Source: Nocardioides astragali
GTDB taxonomy: Bacteria; Actinomycetota; Actinomycetes; Propionibacteriales; Nocardioidaceae
Assembly: GCF_024436375.1 (NCBI RefSeq)
Contig: NZ_JAFMZM010000005.1
Span: forward strand, 124,001 to 188,000
Length of the DNA stretch: 64,000 nt
Direction: 5' to 3'
The notes below the pieces were generated by a model. That model did no database searches. It saw nothing but the letters and a program-made list of their open reading frames with translations, and was not told the origin of the DNA. Positions 43,519 through 55,306 of this stretch are shown one piece after another (within the stretch, counting starts at the first letter, position 1; each line of letters starts with the position of its first letter). A program made the position numbers and the translations under genes.

Positions 43519-44733
43519 GTGCGGGAGTACCTCCTCGTCTTCCTGGTCGCCCTGTCGGTGACCTACCTGCTCACCGTCATCGCCCGCGAGATCGCGCTCC
43601 GCACCGGAGCCGTGGCCGCGGTGCGTGACCGCGACGTCCACGCCGAGCCGATCCCCTACCTCGGCGGGCTGGCGATGCTCGGTGGACTGTGCGCGGCCTA
43701 CCTCGTCGCGCGACAGCTCCCGTTCCTCTCCACCGCCAGCGAGGACTTCGTCTTCACCGACGCCGGGGTGGTGCTGGGGGCCGGGGCCCTCGTCTGCGCC
43801 GTCGGGGTCATCGACGACATCTTCGAGCTCGACGCGCTGACGAAGCTCGGTGGACAGGTGCTCGCCGCCGGGCTGCTGGTCGCGATGGGCGTGCGTTTCT
43901 GGTACTTCCCGGGCGCCGACGGCACCCAGTTCGCGCTCGACGACGCCCAGGGCGCGCTGCTGACGCTGCTCGTGGTCATCGGCACCATGAATGCGGTCAA
44001 CTTCGTCGACGGGCTGGACGGCCTGGCAGCCGGCGTCGTCGGCATCGGCGCCGCCGCCTTCTTCCTCTACTGCTACGCCCTCACCGCCGAGAACAACCTC
44101 ACCCTGGCCACCACCGGCGCCCTGCTGAGCGCCGCGCTGGCGGGTGCCTGCGCCGGCTTCCTGCCGCACAACTTCCACCCCGCCCGACTCTTCATGGGCG
44201 ACTCCGGATCGATGCTGATCGGGCTGGTGCTCTCGGCGAGCGCGCTGACGCTGACCGGACAGTTCTCCGGCATGCCGTCCTCGGGAGGCAACAGCCTCTT
44301 CGTCACCGTGCTGCCGGTGCTGCTGCCCATCTCGCTGCTGATGGTGCCCATCGCCGACCTCGTCCTCGCCGTCGTACGACGCACGCGGGCCGGCCGCTCA
44401 CCGATGAGCGCCGACAAGCAGCACCTGCACCACCGGCTCCTCGAGATCGGCCACTCCCAGCGGCGCGCGGTCCTCATCATGTGGATGTGGGCCTTCACCA
44501 TCGCCGCCGGCGCCGTGATCGTCAGCCTGCGCGACAAGCCCTGGGTGTGGTGGAGCCTCGGCTCGATGCTGGCCCTGTCGATCGCGCTCACCTTCGTGCT
44601 GCCCAAGCTGCACCGCCCACCGAAGACCGGCCTGGGCGACACCGGGCTGCCCGAGTACGCCGCCGTCGAAGGCCGGCCCGAGGAGCCCGTCGACCCCCGT
44701 CCGGAGGCGGAGGAACCCCTGCCTGGGACCTGA
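43519..44733 (+). CDS. Undecaprenyl-phosphate sugar-1-phosphate transferase (WecA/TagO family)
   Basis: A 404-residue polytopic enzyme with about ten or eleven transmembrane helices. Family motifs: V-I-D-D (I-D-D-I-F-E-L-D) near 95, the N-F-V-D-G-L-D-G-L-A-A-G loop near 160, F-M-G-D-S-G-S near 228 and the H-L-H-H-R-L-L-E-I-G-H loop near 305. It transfers a GlcNAc-1-phosphate-type unit to decaprenyl/undecaprenyl phosphate, starting cell-wall linkage-unit or glycopolymer synthesis. The GTG start is two bases past the sua5 stop. Confidence 0.9.
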   Translation: MREYLLVFLVALSVTYLLTVIAREIALRTGAVAAVRDRDVHAEPIPYLGGLAMLGGLCAAYLVARQLPFLSTASEDFVFTDAGVVLGAGALVCAVGVIDDIFELDALTKLGGQVLAAGLLVAMGVRFWYFPGADGTQFALDDAQGALLTLLVVIGTMNAVNFVDGLDGLAAGVVGIGAAAFFLYCYALTAENNLTLATTGALLSAALAGACAGFLPHNFHPARLFMGDSGSMLIGLVLSASALTLTGQFSGMPSSGGNSLFVTVLPVLLPISLLMVPIADLVLAVVRRTRAGRSPMSADKQHLHHRLLEIGHSQRRAVLIMWMWAFTIAAGAVIVSLRDKPWVWWSLGSMLALSIALTFVLPKLHRPPKTGLGDTGLPEYAAVEGRPEEPVDPRPEAEEPLPGT

Positions 44734-44753
44734 TTGGAGGGGGCCGAGGACTT

Positions 44754-44769
44754 TGTGATAGTTTTCACG
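44754..44769 (+). promoter_or_regulatory. CRP/GlxR-like binding site before the atp operon
   Basis: TGTGA-TAGTTT-TCACG matches the CRP/GlxR consensus TGTGA-N6-TCACA at nine of ten positions. It lies 38 bases before the first gene of the ATP synthase operon, in the only gap (73 bases) between the wecA-like gene and the operon. In Corynebacterium the GlxR regulator is linked to atp operon control; here this is inference. Confidence 0.6.
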
Positions 44770-44806
44770 AGCAGTCATCCAGACCCTTGAGAGACAGGCC
44801 GCCGCC

Positions 44807-45286
44807 ATGACGACCGAGTCGAAGCAAGGCACCCGGAGCAGGGTGTCCCCGCTCCTCGGTGCGGTGGCTGCCGGCGCGGTCGCGGTGCTCGTCCTCGTGG
44901 TCGCAGCGGCACTGACGGACGGTCGTCCGGCCGTGGTCGGGGCGGCGTCCGGGGGAGTCCTGACGCTCGTGGTGTTCGCCCTGGGCGTCGCCAGCGTGGG
45001 TGCGGTCGCCCGGCTGCTGCCAGCAGCCTCGCTGCTCGTGGCGCTGCTGACGTACGCCCTCCAGCTCCTCGTCCTGGCGCTCGTCGTGGCAGCGATCCAG
45101 CGCGCCGGCGTCGGGGCCGAGACCCTGTCCCGGGGCTGGTTCGCGGCGGGCGTCATCGCCGTCACCCTGCTCTGGCTGGTGGGGCAGGTCGTGGCCGCGA
45201 CGCGCCAGCGGATCCCGCTCTACGACGCCCCCGAAGGCGCCTCCGCCAGCGACCAGCCGGTCCCTCACCCCGGGGGTGAGCGATGA
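44807..45286 (+). CDS. AtpI-like ATP synthase accessory membrane protein
   Basis: A 159-residue protein with four hydrophobic segments (about 16-38, 44-64, 75-98, 108-128) and a hydrophilic C-terminus. Position and topology match the membrane protein encoded at the head of actinobacterial atp operons (Rv1303 in M. tuberculosis), a distant AtpI/UncI relative thought to help c-ring assembly or Mg uptake. ATGA overlap with the next gene. Confidence 0.75.
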   Translation: MTTESKQGTRSRVSPLLGAVAAGAVAVLVLVVAAALTDGRPAVVGAASGGVLTLVVFALGVASVGAVARLLPAASLLVALLTYALQLLVLALVVAAIQRAGVGAETLSRGWFAAGVIAVTLLWLVGQVVAATRQRIPLYDAPEGASASDQPVPHPGGER

Positions 45287-45540
45287 CTGTTCCCGCTGCT
45301 AGTGTGCGGGGCGCGATGGCTCGACAGCTTCCCCCGACGGCCGGACCCGACGACACCCCCAAGGGCGACCCCTGGCACGCCTTCGGCTACGTCGTCTCGG
45401 GTGTGGCTTTCTACGGTCTGGCTGGGTGGGCCCTCGATCGTTGGCTGGGAACGACGTTCCTCGTGGCGATCGGCATCCTCATCGGTGCCGGCTTCGGGAT
45501 CTACATGACATACGCACGGTTCAACAAGGCAAGCCAGTAG
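45283..45540 (+). CDS. AtpZ/AtpI family protein
   Basis: An 85-residue protein with two transmembrane helices and the family pattern P-W-H-A-F-G-Y-V-V-S-G-V-A-F-Y-G and L-V-A-I-G-I-L-I-G-A-G-F-G-I-Y. It probably assists Fo assembly. The ATG at 45283 overlaps the previous stop; an ATG at 45316 (M-A-R-Q-L-P) would give a 74-residue form, the more common length. It sits 12 bases before atpB. Confidence 0.82.
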   Translation: MTVPAASVRGAMARQLPPTAGPDDTPKGDPWHAFGYVVSGVAFYGLAGWALDRWLGTTFLVAIGILIGAGFGIYMTYARFNKASQ

Positions 45541-45552
45541 GAGACTGACTCG

Positions 45553-46350
45553 ATGTTCGGCATCACGATGGCTGCGTCCGGCGATGAATTCGTCGCGCCG
45601 GGCCCCAACAGCTTCGACTTCGACGCTGTGCCGCTGTTCCACCTCGGTGGGCTCGCGGTCACCAAGCCGATGGTCCAGCTGCTGCTCGGCGCCCTCGTGG
45701 TCTTCGTGTTCTTCTACGCCGCCGCCCGCCGCGCCACCCTTGTGCCGGGTCGTCTGCAGTTCGCCGGAGAGGCCGCCTACGGCATGGTCCGCAACTCGAT
45801 CGGCCGCGACATCATCGGCAGCCGCGACTTCCTCAAGTTCGTCCCCTACCTCGTGACGATCTTCTTCTTCCTGCTGGTCAACAACGCCTTCGCGTCCATC
45901 CCCGCGATCCAGTTCCCGACCTTCTCGCGGGCCTCGATGGCCTACGCCCTGGCTGCCCTGAGCTGGGTCATCTACAACGCGGTCGGCATCCACAAGCACG
46001 GGTTCATCGGCTACCTCAAGCTGCAGAGCGTCCCGTCCGGTGTGAGCCCCGCGATGTACCCGCTCCTGGTGCCGCTGGAGTTCTTCTCCAACATCCTGGT
46101 CCGCCCGGCCACGCTGGCCCTGCGTCTGTTCGCCAACATGTTCGCCGGCCACCTGCTGCTGATCCTCTTCTCGACCGGCGGCCTCTTCCTCATCGAGTAC
46201 GGCGGCGTCGGCTACGTCGCCGGCCCCCTCGCCTGGGTCCTCGCCATCGCGATCTCGTTCCTCGAGCTCCTGGTGCAGTTCCTGCAGGCCTACGTCTTCA
46301 CCCTGCTCAACGCGATGTACATCTCCGGCGCGCTCGCCGACGAGCACTGA
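45553..46350 (+). CDS. atpB: F1Fo ATP synthase subunit a
   Basis: A 265-residue integral membrane subunit forming the proton half-channels. The essential Arg is in P-A-T-L-A-L-R-L-F-A-N-M-F-A-G-H, and the last helix contains the conserved F-L-Q-A-Y-V-F-T-L-L. About five or six transmembrane helices. It starts the structural gene series atpBEFHAGDC. Confidence 0.96.
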   Translation: MFGITMAASGDEFVAPGPNSFDFDAVPLFHLGGLAVTKPMVQLLLGALVVFVFFYAAARRATLVPGRLQFAGEAAYGMVRNSIGRDIIGSRDFLKFVPYLVTIFFFLLVNNAFASIPAIQFPTFSRASMAYALAALSWVIYNAVGIHKHGFIGYLKLQSVPSGVSPAMYPLLVPLEFFSNILVRPATLALRLFANMFAGHLLLILFSTGGLFLIEYGGVGYVAGPLAWVLAIAISFLELLVQFLQAYVFTLLNAMYISGALADEH

Positions 46351-46422
46351 GCCCGGAGCAAGCACAGCACCCACGATCTGCACCACCCCACCTGAAGTAG
46401 CACCAACCGAAAGGAAATTGCC

Positions 46423-46641
46423 GTGGACGGCACTCTCAACGGCTCGCTCAACATGATCGGCTACGGTCTGGCGGCCATCGGCCCCGGAATCGGCATCGGC
46501 CTGATCTTCGCGGCCTACATCTCCGGTGTGGCTCGTCAGCCGGAGGCCCAGGGCCGCCTGCAGTCGATCGCCATCCTCGGCTTCGCGCTCGCCGAGGCGC
46601 TGGCGATCATCGGTATCGCCCTCGCCTTCGTCCTCAACTGA
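46423..46641 (+). CDS. atpE: F1Fo ATP synthase subunit c
   Basis: A 72-residue hairpin of two transmembrane helices. The polar loop is A-R-Q-P-E (37-41), and the proton-binding carboxylate is E58 in F-A-L-A-E-A-L-A. The G-x-G-x-G-packed first helix (I-G-P-G-I-G-I-G) forms the c-ring. E58 with no Na-binding pattern suggests a proton enzyme. GTG start after AAAGGAAA. Confidence 0.97.
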   Translation: MDGTLNGSLNMIGYGLAAIGPGIGIGLIFAAYISGVARQPEAQGRLQSIAILGFALAEALAIIGIALAFVLN

Positions 46642-46671
46642 CGCTGGCCCTCCACTGACTAGGACTGCCTC

Positions 46672-47262
46672 ATGCAGAATCTGATCCTCCTCTCGGACAC
46701 GACCGAGCACACCGAGGGCACCGAGGGCGGCCACGCCCCGGAGAACCCGCTCGGTTTCGTGCCCGTCGAGTTCGTCCTGTCGCTCGTCGTCTTCGGCCTG
46801 CTGCTCTTCCTCATCTGGAAGTTCGTGGCTCCTCGCTTCGAGCAGACCTTCGCCGAGCGCACGCAGGCGATCGAGGGCGGCATCGCCGCCGCCGAGACCA
46901 AGCAGGCCGAGGCCGACGCCAAGCTCGCCGAGCTGGAGCAGCGGCTGTCCGAGGCCCGGCACGAGGCGGCGCGCATCCGTGAGGAAGCGCGTGAGCAGGG
47001 CGCCCAGATCGTGGCGGAGATGCGGGAGCAGGCCCAGGCCGAGTCCTCGCGCATCGTCGAGCACGGCAAGTCCCAGATCGAGGCCGAGCGCCAGCAGGCG
47101 GTCACCTCGCTCCGTGCCGAGGTGGGCGCGCTCGCGACCGGCCTGGCCGGTCGGATCGTCGGGGAGAGCCTGGACGACGAGGCTCGCCAGAGCCGCGTCG
47201 TCGAGCGCTTCCTCGCCGACCTCGAGGCCCAGGACGGCGCCACCTCGGGGAGCGTCAACTGA
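46672..47262 (+). CDS. atpF: F1Fo ATP synthase subunit b
   Basis: A 196-residue stalk subunit: one N-terminal transmembrane helix (about 24-45, V-L-S-L-V-V-F-G-L-L-L-F-L-I) then a long Ala/Glu/Arg coiled coil that reaches subunit delta. The stop overlaps the atpH start by one base (TGATG). Confidence 0.95.
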   Translation: MQNLILLSDTTEHTEGTEGGHAPENPLGFVPVEFVLSLVVFGLLLFLIWKFVAPRFEQTFAERTQAIEGGIAAAETKQAEADAKLAELEQRLSEARHEAARIREEAREQGAQIVAEMREQAQAESSRIVEHGKSQIEAERQQAVTSLRAEVGALATGLAGRIVGESLDDEARQSRVVERFLADLEAQDGATSGSVN

Positions 47263-48056
47263 TGATGCGAGGTGCGTCTGCCGACGCCTACGCCGCTGCC
47301 GCCGAGGTGCTTCCGCGCACCGGCGACACGGGGCGGGTGGCTCAGGACCTGTTCGGGGTCGCGGACCTGGTCCGTTCCGAGCCGGGCCTGCGCCGGGTCG
47401 CCACCGACGCCTCGATCGACGGCAAGGCCAAGGCCGAGCTGCTCCGGTCGGTGCTGGCCGACAAGGTCTCGTCCGAGGCGCTGGACGTCGTCACCACAGC
47501 TGTCTCGCAGCGGTGGAGCGCCGGGCGCGACCTGGCCGACACCCTGGAGCAGCTCGGCGTCGTGGCAGCGGTCCGCTCCACCGGCAGCGAGGCGGGTCGT
47601 CTCGAGGACGAGCTCTTCGCCGTCGGACAGCTCGTGCAGGCCAACCCCGACCTGCGTGACGCCCTCTCCGACCCGGCGCGCAGCCGCGAGGACAAGGCAG
47701 CGCTGATCAACGGCCTGCTGGGCGACAAGGTGCTCCCGGCCACGGTGACCCTCGTCCAGCAGTCGCTGTCCGGGAGCCACCGCACGGTGACGGTGGCACT
47801 CGCCGCCTACCAGAAGATCGCCGCCGACGTCCGGGGCCAGGGGGTCGCGACCGTTCGCGTCGCCCGCCCCCTCGCCGACGCCGACCGCCAGCGCCTGGCC
47901 GGTGCGCTCGAGCGCTCCTACGGCCACCAGGTGCACCTCAACGTCGTCGTCGACCCCGAGGTCATCGGCGGCATCCGTGTCGAGATCGGCGACGACGTGA
48001 TCGACGGGACGGTCTCCAGCCGCCTCGACGAGGCGGCGCGCAGGCTCGCCGGCTGA
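47262..48056 (+). CDS. atpH: F1Fo ATP synthase subunit delta
   Basis: A 264-residue delta subunit linking the b stalk to the top of F1. It is longer than the E. coli subunit (177) as usual in actinobacteria, but is not fused to a b-type subunit as it is in mycobacteria. The C-terminal G-G-I-R-V-E-I-G-D-D-V-I-D-G-T-V motif is conserved. The 72 bases to atpA hold only its leader. Confidence 0.95.
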   Translation: MMRGASADAYAAAAEVLPRTGDTGRVAQDLFGVADLVRSEPGLRRVATDASIDGKAKAELLRSVLADKVSSEALDVVTTAVSQRWSAGRDLADTLEQLGVVAAVRSTGSEAGRLEDELFAVGQLVQANPDLRDALSDPARSREDKAALINGLLGDKVLPATVTLVQQSLSGSHRTVTVALAAYQKIAADVRGQGVATVRVARPLADADRQRLAGALERSYGHQVHLNVVVDPEVIGGIRVEIGDDVIDGTVSSRLDEAARRLAG

Positions 48057-48128
48057 CCACCTGACCGACATCCAAGAACCTTTCGAGCCCATCAAACTTC
48101 GAGCACAGTCAGAGAACAGGTGAATGAA

Positions 48129-49772
<1,644 letters not shown>

Positions 49773-49774
49773 CC

Positions 49775-50677
49775 ATGGCTCTCTCGGTACGCGAGTACCG
49801 CGCGCGGATCAAGTCGACGGAGTCGATGAAGAAGATCACGCGTGCCATGGAGCTCATCGCTGCGTCCCGCATCATCAAGGCGCAGCAGCGAGCGCAGGCG
49901 GCAGCGCCCTACGCCCGTGAGCTGACCCGCGCGGTCTCGGCCGTGGCGACGTTCTCCAACGTGGACCACGCCCTGACCGTCGAGCCGGAGGACCCCAAGA
50001 AGGCGGCGATCCTCGTCGTCACCTCGGACCGTGGTCTGGCCGGCGCCTACTCCTCGAGCGTGATCAAGGAGGCCGAGCGCCTCGTCGAGAAGCTCAAGGG
50101 CGAGGGCAAGGAGGTCGACCTCTACTGCAGCGGTCGCAAGGGCGAGGCCTACTTCAAGTTCCGCCAGCGCCCCGTGGTGCAGTCGTGGACCGGGTTCTCG
50201 GACCAGCCGACCTACGACGTGGCTGCCGAGATCGGCGCGACCCTCATCGCGACGTTCCTCGACGAGGAGGGTGTCGACGAGGTCCACGTGGTCTACACGC
50301 GGTTCCGCTCGATGCTCAGCCAGGAGCCCACCGCGGTACGCCTGCTGCCGCTCGAGGTCGTCGAGGGCACCGAGCCGCCCGAGCAGGGCGACCTGCTGCC
50401 CCTCTACGAGTTCGAGCCCTCACCGTCCGAGGTGCTCGACTCCCTGCTGCCGCGCTACGTCCAGAGCCGGATCTTCTTCGCCCTGCTGCAGGCGGCCGCC
50501 TCCGAGCTGGCCGCACGTCAGAAGGCGATGAAGTCCGCGACGGACAACGCCGACGAGCTCATCAAGAAGTACAAGCGCATCGCCAACCAGGCACGCCAGG
50601 CTGGCATTACCCAGGAAATCAGCGAGATCGTCGGTGGCGTCAACGCCCTTGCCGACGCACAAGCCGGGAGTGAGTGA
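49775..50677 (+). CDS. atpG: F1Fo ATP synthase subunit gamma
   Basis: A 300-residue rotor shaft. N- and C-terminal helices forming the coiled coil are clear (R-I-K-S-T-E-S-M-K-K-I-T-R-A-M-E and A-T-D-N-A-D-E-L-I ... Q-A-G-I-T-Q-E-I-S-E-I-V-G-G). Two bases after the atpA stop. Confidence 0.97.
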   Translation: MALSVREYRARIKSTESMKKITRAMELIAASRIIKAQQRAQAAAPYARELTRAVSAVATFSNVDHALTVEPEDPKKAAILVVTSDRGLAGAYSSSVIKEAERLVEKLKGEGKEVDLYCSGRKGEAYFKFRQRPVVQSWTGFSDQPTYDVAAEIGATLIATFLDEEGVDEVHVVYTRFRSMLSQEPTAVRLLPLEVVEGTEPPEQGDLLPLYEFEPSPSEVLDSLLPRYVQSRIFFALLQAAASELAARQKAMKSATDNADELIKKYKRIANQARQAGITQEISEIVGGVNALADAQAGSE

Positions 50678-50679
50678 AC

Positions 50680-52136
<1,457 letters not shown>

Positions 52137-52137
<1 letters not shown>

Positions 52138-52544
52138 TGGCGGACTCGTCCTCGGGCGCCGTCCTCCAGGTGGAGCTCGTCGCGGCCGACCGGCTGGTCT
52201 GGTCGGGTCAGGCCACCATGGTCATCGCTCGCACCACCGAGGGTGACGTCGGCATCCTGCCCAACCACGCGCCGCTGCTGTCCTCGATCATCGAGGGCGT
52301 CGTCGACGTACAGACGGTGGAGGGCGAGACCTGGGTCGCGGCCGTCGACGCCGGCTTCCTGTCGGTGGCCGACAACCGGGTCTCGATCCTCTCCGAACGG
52401 GCCGAGATGTCCCACGAGATCGACCTCGAGAAGGCACGTCAGGACCTCGAGCGGGCCAAGGAGTCCGGCGAGAACAACGACGAGGCCCACGAGGCCGTAC
52501 GTCGCGCCGAGGCTCGCATCCGTGCTGCGGAGCGGGCTTCCTGA
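52137..52544 (+). CDS. atpC: F1Fo ATP synthase subunit epsilon
   Basis: A 135-residue subunit: N-terminal beta sandwich (V-E-L-V-A-A-D-R-L-V-W-S-G with G-I-L-P-N-H-A-P-L) and C-terminal helices that can brake hydrolysis. Start ATG overlaps the atpD stop (TGATG). A strong intrinsic terminator follows 25 bases later. Confidence 0.96.
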
Positions 52545-52568
52545 CAGACCGTCACGCACGACCGCTAG

Positions 52569-52612
52569 GGTGAGCGCACGAACTTCCGGGTTCGTGCGCT
52601 CACCTGTTTCTT
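52569..52612 (+). terminator. Intrinsic terminator of the atp operon
   Basis: GGTGAGCGCACGAAC (52569-52583) pairs perfectly with GTTCGTGCGCTCACC (52590-52604) around a six-base loop TTCCGG, followed by TGTTTCTT. It is a 15-bp perfect stem, the strongest intrinsic terminator seen in the window. Confidence 0.93.
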
Positions 52613-52658
52613 CAGGCTTGTCGGACGGGACGCGCGGGGCGTCGTCAGGAGGGTGTGG

Positions 52659-53102
52659 ATGCCGGTCTGGGCTTGGCTGCTCGACGTTGTCGGGCTCGGG
52701 CTCTTCCTTGCCCTGCTCTACGGCATCTCCCTGATCTTCCGGCGCCGGTTCCTCGCCCGCCACGGCGGCACGTTCGAGCTCAGCTACCGCGTGCGCACCG
52801 ACACCCCCGGACGGGGCTGGCTGCTCGGCATCGGCCGCTACTCCGGTCAGTCGCTGGAGTGGTTCCGGATCTTCTCGCTGTCCCCGCGCCCCAAACGCGT
52901 CTGGGCGCGCGACCTGCTGGAGTACTCCGGCCGGCGCGCTCCGGCCGGTGCTGAAGAGATGTCGCTCTACGACGGCCACGTGGTGGCGTCGTGCCACTAC
53001 GGCGGGGAGCCGCTCGAGATCGCCATGAGCGAGGCCTCGCTCACCGGCTTCCAGTCCTGGCTGGAGTCCGGCCCGCCCGGCACCGACTGGAACCGCCGCT
53101 AG
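52659..53102 (+). CDS. DUF2550 family membrane-anchored protein
   Basis: A 147-residue protein with an N-terminal transmembrane helix (residues 4-26) followed by R-R-R and a PH-like DUF2550 domain (W-L-L-G-I-G-R-Y, L-E-W-F-R-I-F-S-L-S-P-R-P). The same gene follows atpC in mycobacteria (Rv1312). Function unknown. AGGAGG precedes the ATG at 52659 by six bases; a GTG two codons earlier is less well placed. Confidence 0.85.
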   Translation: MPVWAWLLDVVGLGLFLALLYGISLIFRRRFLARHGGTFELSYRVRTDTPGRGWLLGIGRYSGQSLEWFRIFSLSPRPKRVWARDLLEYSGRRAPAGAEEMSLYDGHVVASCHYGGEPLEIAMSEASLTGFQSWLESGPPGTDWNRR

Positions 53103-54070
53103 GCGGGTCCGGTGGAGTCGCCCACCCGCAGCTCCACCGGCAGCACGACGTCGGCGACGTCCTCGCCCTCGATGCGCTTCAGCACGGCATCGGCCGTCGC
53201 CCGGCCCTTCTCCGCCAGCGGCTGGACGACGGTCGTCAGCACCAGGTCGAGCCACGGCGTGGGCACGCCGTCGAAGCCTGCCACGCTCAGGTCGCCGGGC
53301 ACGGCCAGGCCGCGCCGCCGCGCCTCGAGGACGACGCCGGCGGCCTGCACGTCGCTCTGGCACACGATCGCGGTGACGTCCGGCCGCTCGGCCAGGTAGG
53401 TCCCGGCGAGGGACTGCGCCGCAGCGAGGTCGCTGGGACAGGCGCCGATGGTGACGGCGTCGGGGAAGACCTCCCGCAGGCCCGCGTCGCGCTCGCGCTG
53501 CGGGTGCGAGGCCTCGAGGGTCACGGTGGCGACGCGCCGGTGCCCCAGCCCGTGCAGGTGGGCACCCAGGTCGACGCACCCCGCGCGGTGGTCGACGTCC
53601 ACGAGGGACGCCCCCGCCCAGGAGGGCCCGTCCACGACGACCACGGGGACGTCGCGCACGACCAGGTCGTCGTACGCCGCCCAGGTGTCGCGACCGCAGA
53701 CGGCGTAGATCACCGCGTCGAGCGGGAGCCGGGCGTGCCCGTCGTCGTCGCCCATCAGCAGCAGGCCCATGCCGGCCGAGCCGAGCACCTGCGAGACGGC
53801 GTCCATCATCGGCAGCGCCGCCGGGTCCTGGAACGCGGTGCTGAGCTTGCCGACCGCGATGCCCACGACGCCGCTGCGGCCCTGGCGCAGGTTGCGCGCC
53901 AGCAGGTTGGGGCCGGAGTAGCCCAGCGTCGCGGCAGCGGCCAGCACCCGCTCGCGCGTCACCTCGGAGACCGGCTTGTTGCCCGAGAACGCCAGCGACG
54001 CCGTCGACAGCGACACCCCGGCCGCCGCGGCGACGTCGGCCAGCGTGAGGGTGCGCGTTTGCCCGGACAC
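53099..54070 (-). CDS. LacI family transcriptional regulator
   Basis: A 323-residue regulator. The N-terminal helix-turn-helix L-T-L-A-D-V-A-A-A-A-G-V-S-L-S-T-A-S-L-A-F-S-G-N and hinge L-L-A-R-N-L-R-Q-G are clear; the rest is a periplasmic-binding-protein-like effector domain (G-I-A-V-G, D-A-V-I-Y, G-H-R-R-V-A-T-V). The GTG at 54068-54070 places the HTH at the usual distance from the start, but no Shine-Dalgarno is visible. It probably represses the divergent MFS gene through the palindromes at 54093-54113. Effector unknown. Its stop overlaps the DUF2550 stop. Confidence 0.9.
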   Translation of the reverse strand: MSGQTRTLTLADVAAAAGVSLSTASLAFSGNKPVSEVTRERVLAAAATLGYSGPNLLARNLRQGRSGVVGIAVGKLSTAFQDPAALPMMDAVSQVLGSAGMGLLLMGDDDGHARLPLDAVIYAVCGRDTWAAYDDLVVRDVPVVVVDGPSWAGASLVDVDHRAGCVDLGAHLHGLGHRRVATVTLEASHPQRERDAGLREVFPDAVTIGACPSDLAAAQSLAGTYLAERPDVTAIVCQSDVQAAGVVLEARRRGLAVPGDLSVAGFDGVPTPWLDLVLTTVVQPLAEKGRATADAVLKRIEGEDVADVVLPVELRVGDSTGPA

Positions 54071-54092
54071 AGGAGAGAGGTTAACATCGAAT

Positions 54093-54113
54093 CGTTTCGA
54101 TCGAAACGTTTCG
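54093..54113. promoter_or_regulatory. Overlapping LacI-type operator palindromes
   Basis: The perfect palindrome CGTTTCGATCGAAACG (54093-54108) overlaps a second one, CGAAACGTTTCG (54102-54113). The first has the CG-centred form typical of LacI-family operators with a wider spacer. Located between the LacI gene and the MFS gene start (54130), so it could control both. Confidence 0.7.
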
Positions 54114-54129
54114 ACGTCCAAGGAGAGCC

Positions 54130-55299
54130 GTGCCCCAGCTGACCGCCGCCCGCAACGCCGTCGGACTGACGTTCTTCCTCAACGGCCTGGTCTTCGCCAG
54201 CTGGGTCTCGCGCATCCCGGAGGTCCGCTCGAGCTTCGAGCTGACCAACGGCCAGCTCGGCCTGGTCCTCCTCGCGATCGCCGTGGGCTCGGTCCTGGCC
54301 CTGCCCACGACCGGCGCGGCGATCAACTCCTGGGGCACAGTGCGTGTGGTGCGCATCGGCGCCGCCGCCGCGACCGTCGGGATGCTCGCCGCCGCAGTGG
54401 GCCTCGGGCACGTGCTGCCCCTGACCGTCGGCGGGCTCTTCCTCTACGGCGTCGGCATCGGTGTGTGGGACGTGGCGATGAACGTCGAGGGCGCGGAGGT
54501 CGAGCGCGGCCTCCGGCGCACGATCATGCCGCGCTTCCACGCCGGCTTCAGCGGCGGCACCGTGGTCGGCGCTCTGGTCGGGGCGCTCGTCATCGAGCTC
54601 TCCGTGCCTGCCGTGGCCCACCTCGTCGCCGTCGTCCTGCTGGCGATCGCGGTCGTGTGGCGTACGTCCCCGGCGTTCCTGCCCGTCGCCGAGGTGCACG
54701 AGGAGCACCGGACCTCGGCCGCCCGCGCGTGGCTGGAGCCCCGCACGCTGCTCATCGGCGTGATGGTGCTCGCCCTTGCCATGACCGAGGGGACGGCCAA
54801 CGACTGGCTCGCCGTGGCCCTCGTCGACGGCCACGGCGTCTCGCACGCCGTGGGCGTGGCCGGCTTCGCCGTCTTCGTCCTCGCCATGACGGCCGGCCGG
54901 ATCGCCGGCACCAGCCTGATCGATCGCTTCGGCCGGGTCGCGGTCCTGTGGGGCACCATGGCCGTCGCCGGCGCGGGTGTGCTGCTGATCGTCTTCGCCG
55001 AGCAGCCCGCCCTCGTGGTCATCGGCATCGTCCTGTGGGGCGTCGGCGCCTCGCTCGGCTTCCCGGTGGGCATGAGCGCCGCGGCGGACGACCCGGTCCG
55101 GGCGGCGTCGCGCGTCAGCGTGGTCTCGACCATCGGCTACGCCGCGTTCCTCGCCGGACCCCCGCTCCTCGGTTTCGTCGGGGACGAGGTCGGCACCCTC
55201 AAGGCCCTGCTGGTGGTCGCCGTGCTGCTCATGCCGGCCGCCCTCGTCGTCCCCGCGGCGCGGGAGCAGAGGGTCGCGACCGCGGCGAGGAGCGCCTGA
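54130..55299 (+). CDS. MFS transporter (YbjJ-like)
   Basis: A 389-residue transporter with about twelve hydrophobic segments. N-terminal F-F-L-N-G-L-V-F-A-S-W-V-S-R-I-P and the conserved G-V-G-I-G-V-W-D-V-A-M-N-V-E-G helix are characteristic of the FucP/YbjJ-like MFS group, often sugar or unknown transporters. The LacI regulator next door suggests a carbohydrate-related or efflux substrate. GTG start after AAGGAGAG. Confidence 0.85.
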   Translation: MPQLTAARNAVGLTFFLNGLVFASWVSRIPEVRSSFELTNGQLGLVLLAIAVGSVLALPTTGAAINSWGTVRVVRIGAAAATVGMLAAAVGLGHVLPLTVGGLFLYGVGIGVWDVAMNVEGAEVERGLRRTIMPRFHAGFSGGTVVGALVGALVIELSVPAVAHLVAVVLLAIAVVWRTSPAFLPVAEVHEEHRTSAARAWLEPRTLLIGVMVLALAMTEGTANDWLAVALVDGHGVSHAVGVAGFAVFVLAMTAGRIAGTSLIDRFGRVAVLWGTMAVAGAGVLLIVFAEQPALVVIGIVLWGVGASLGFPVGMSAAADDPVRAASRVSVVSTIGYAAFLAGPPLLGFVGDEVGTLKALLVVAVLLMPAALVVPAAREQRVATAARSA

Positions 55300-55306
55300 G
55301 CCGAGG

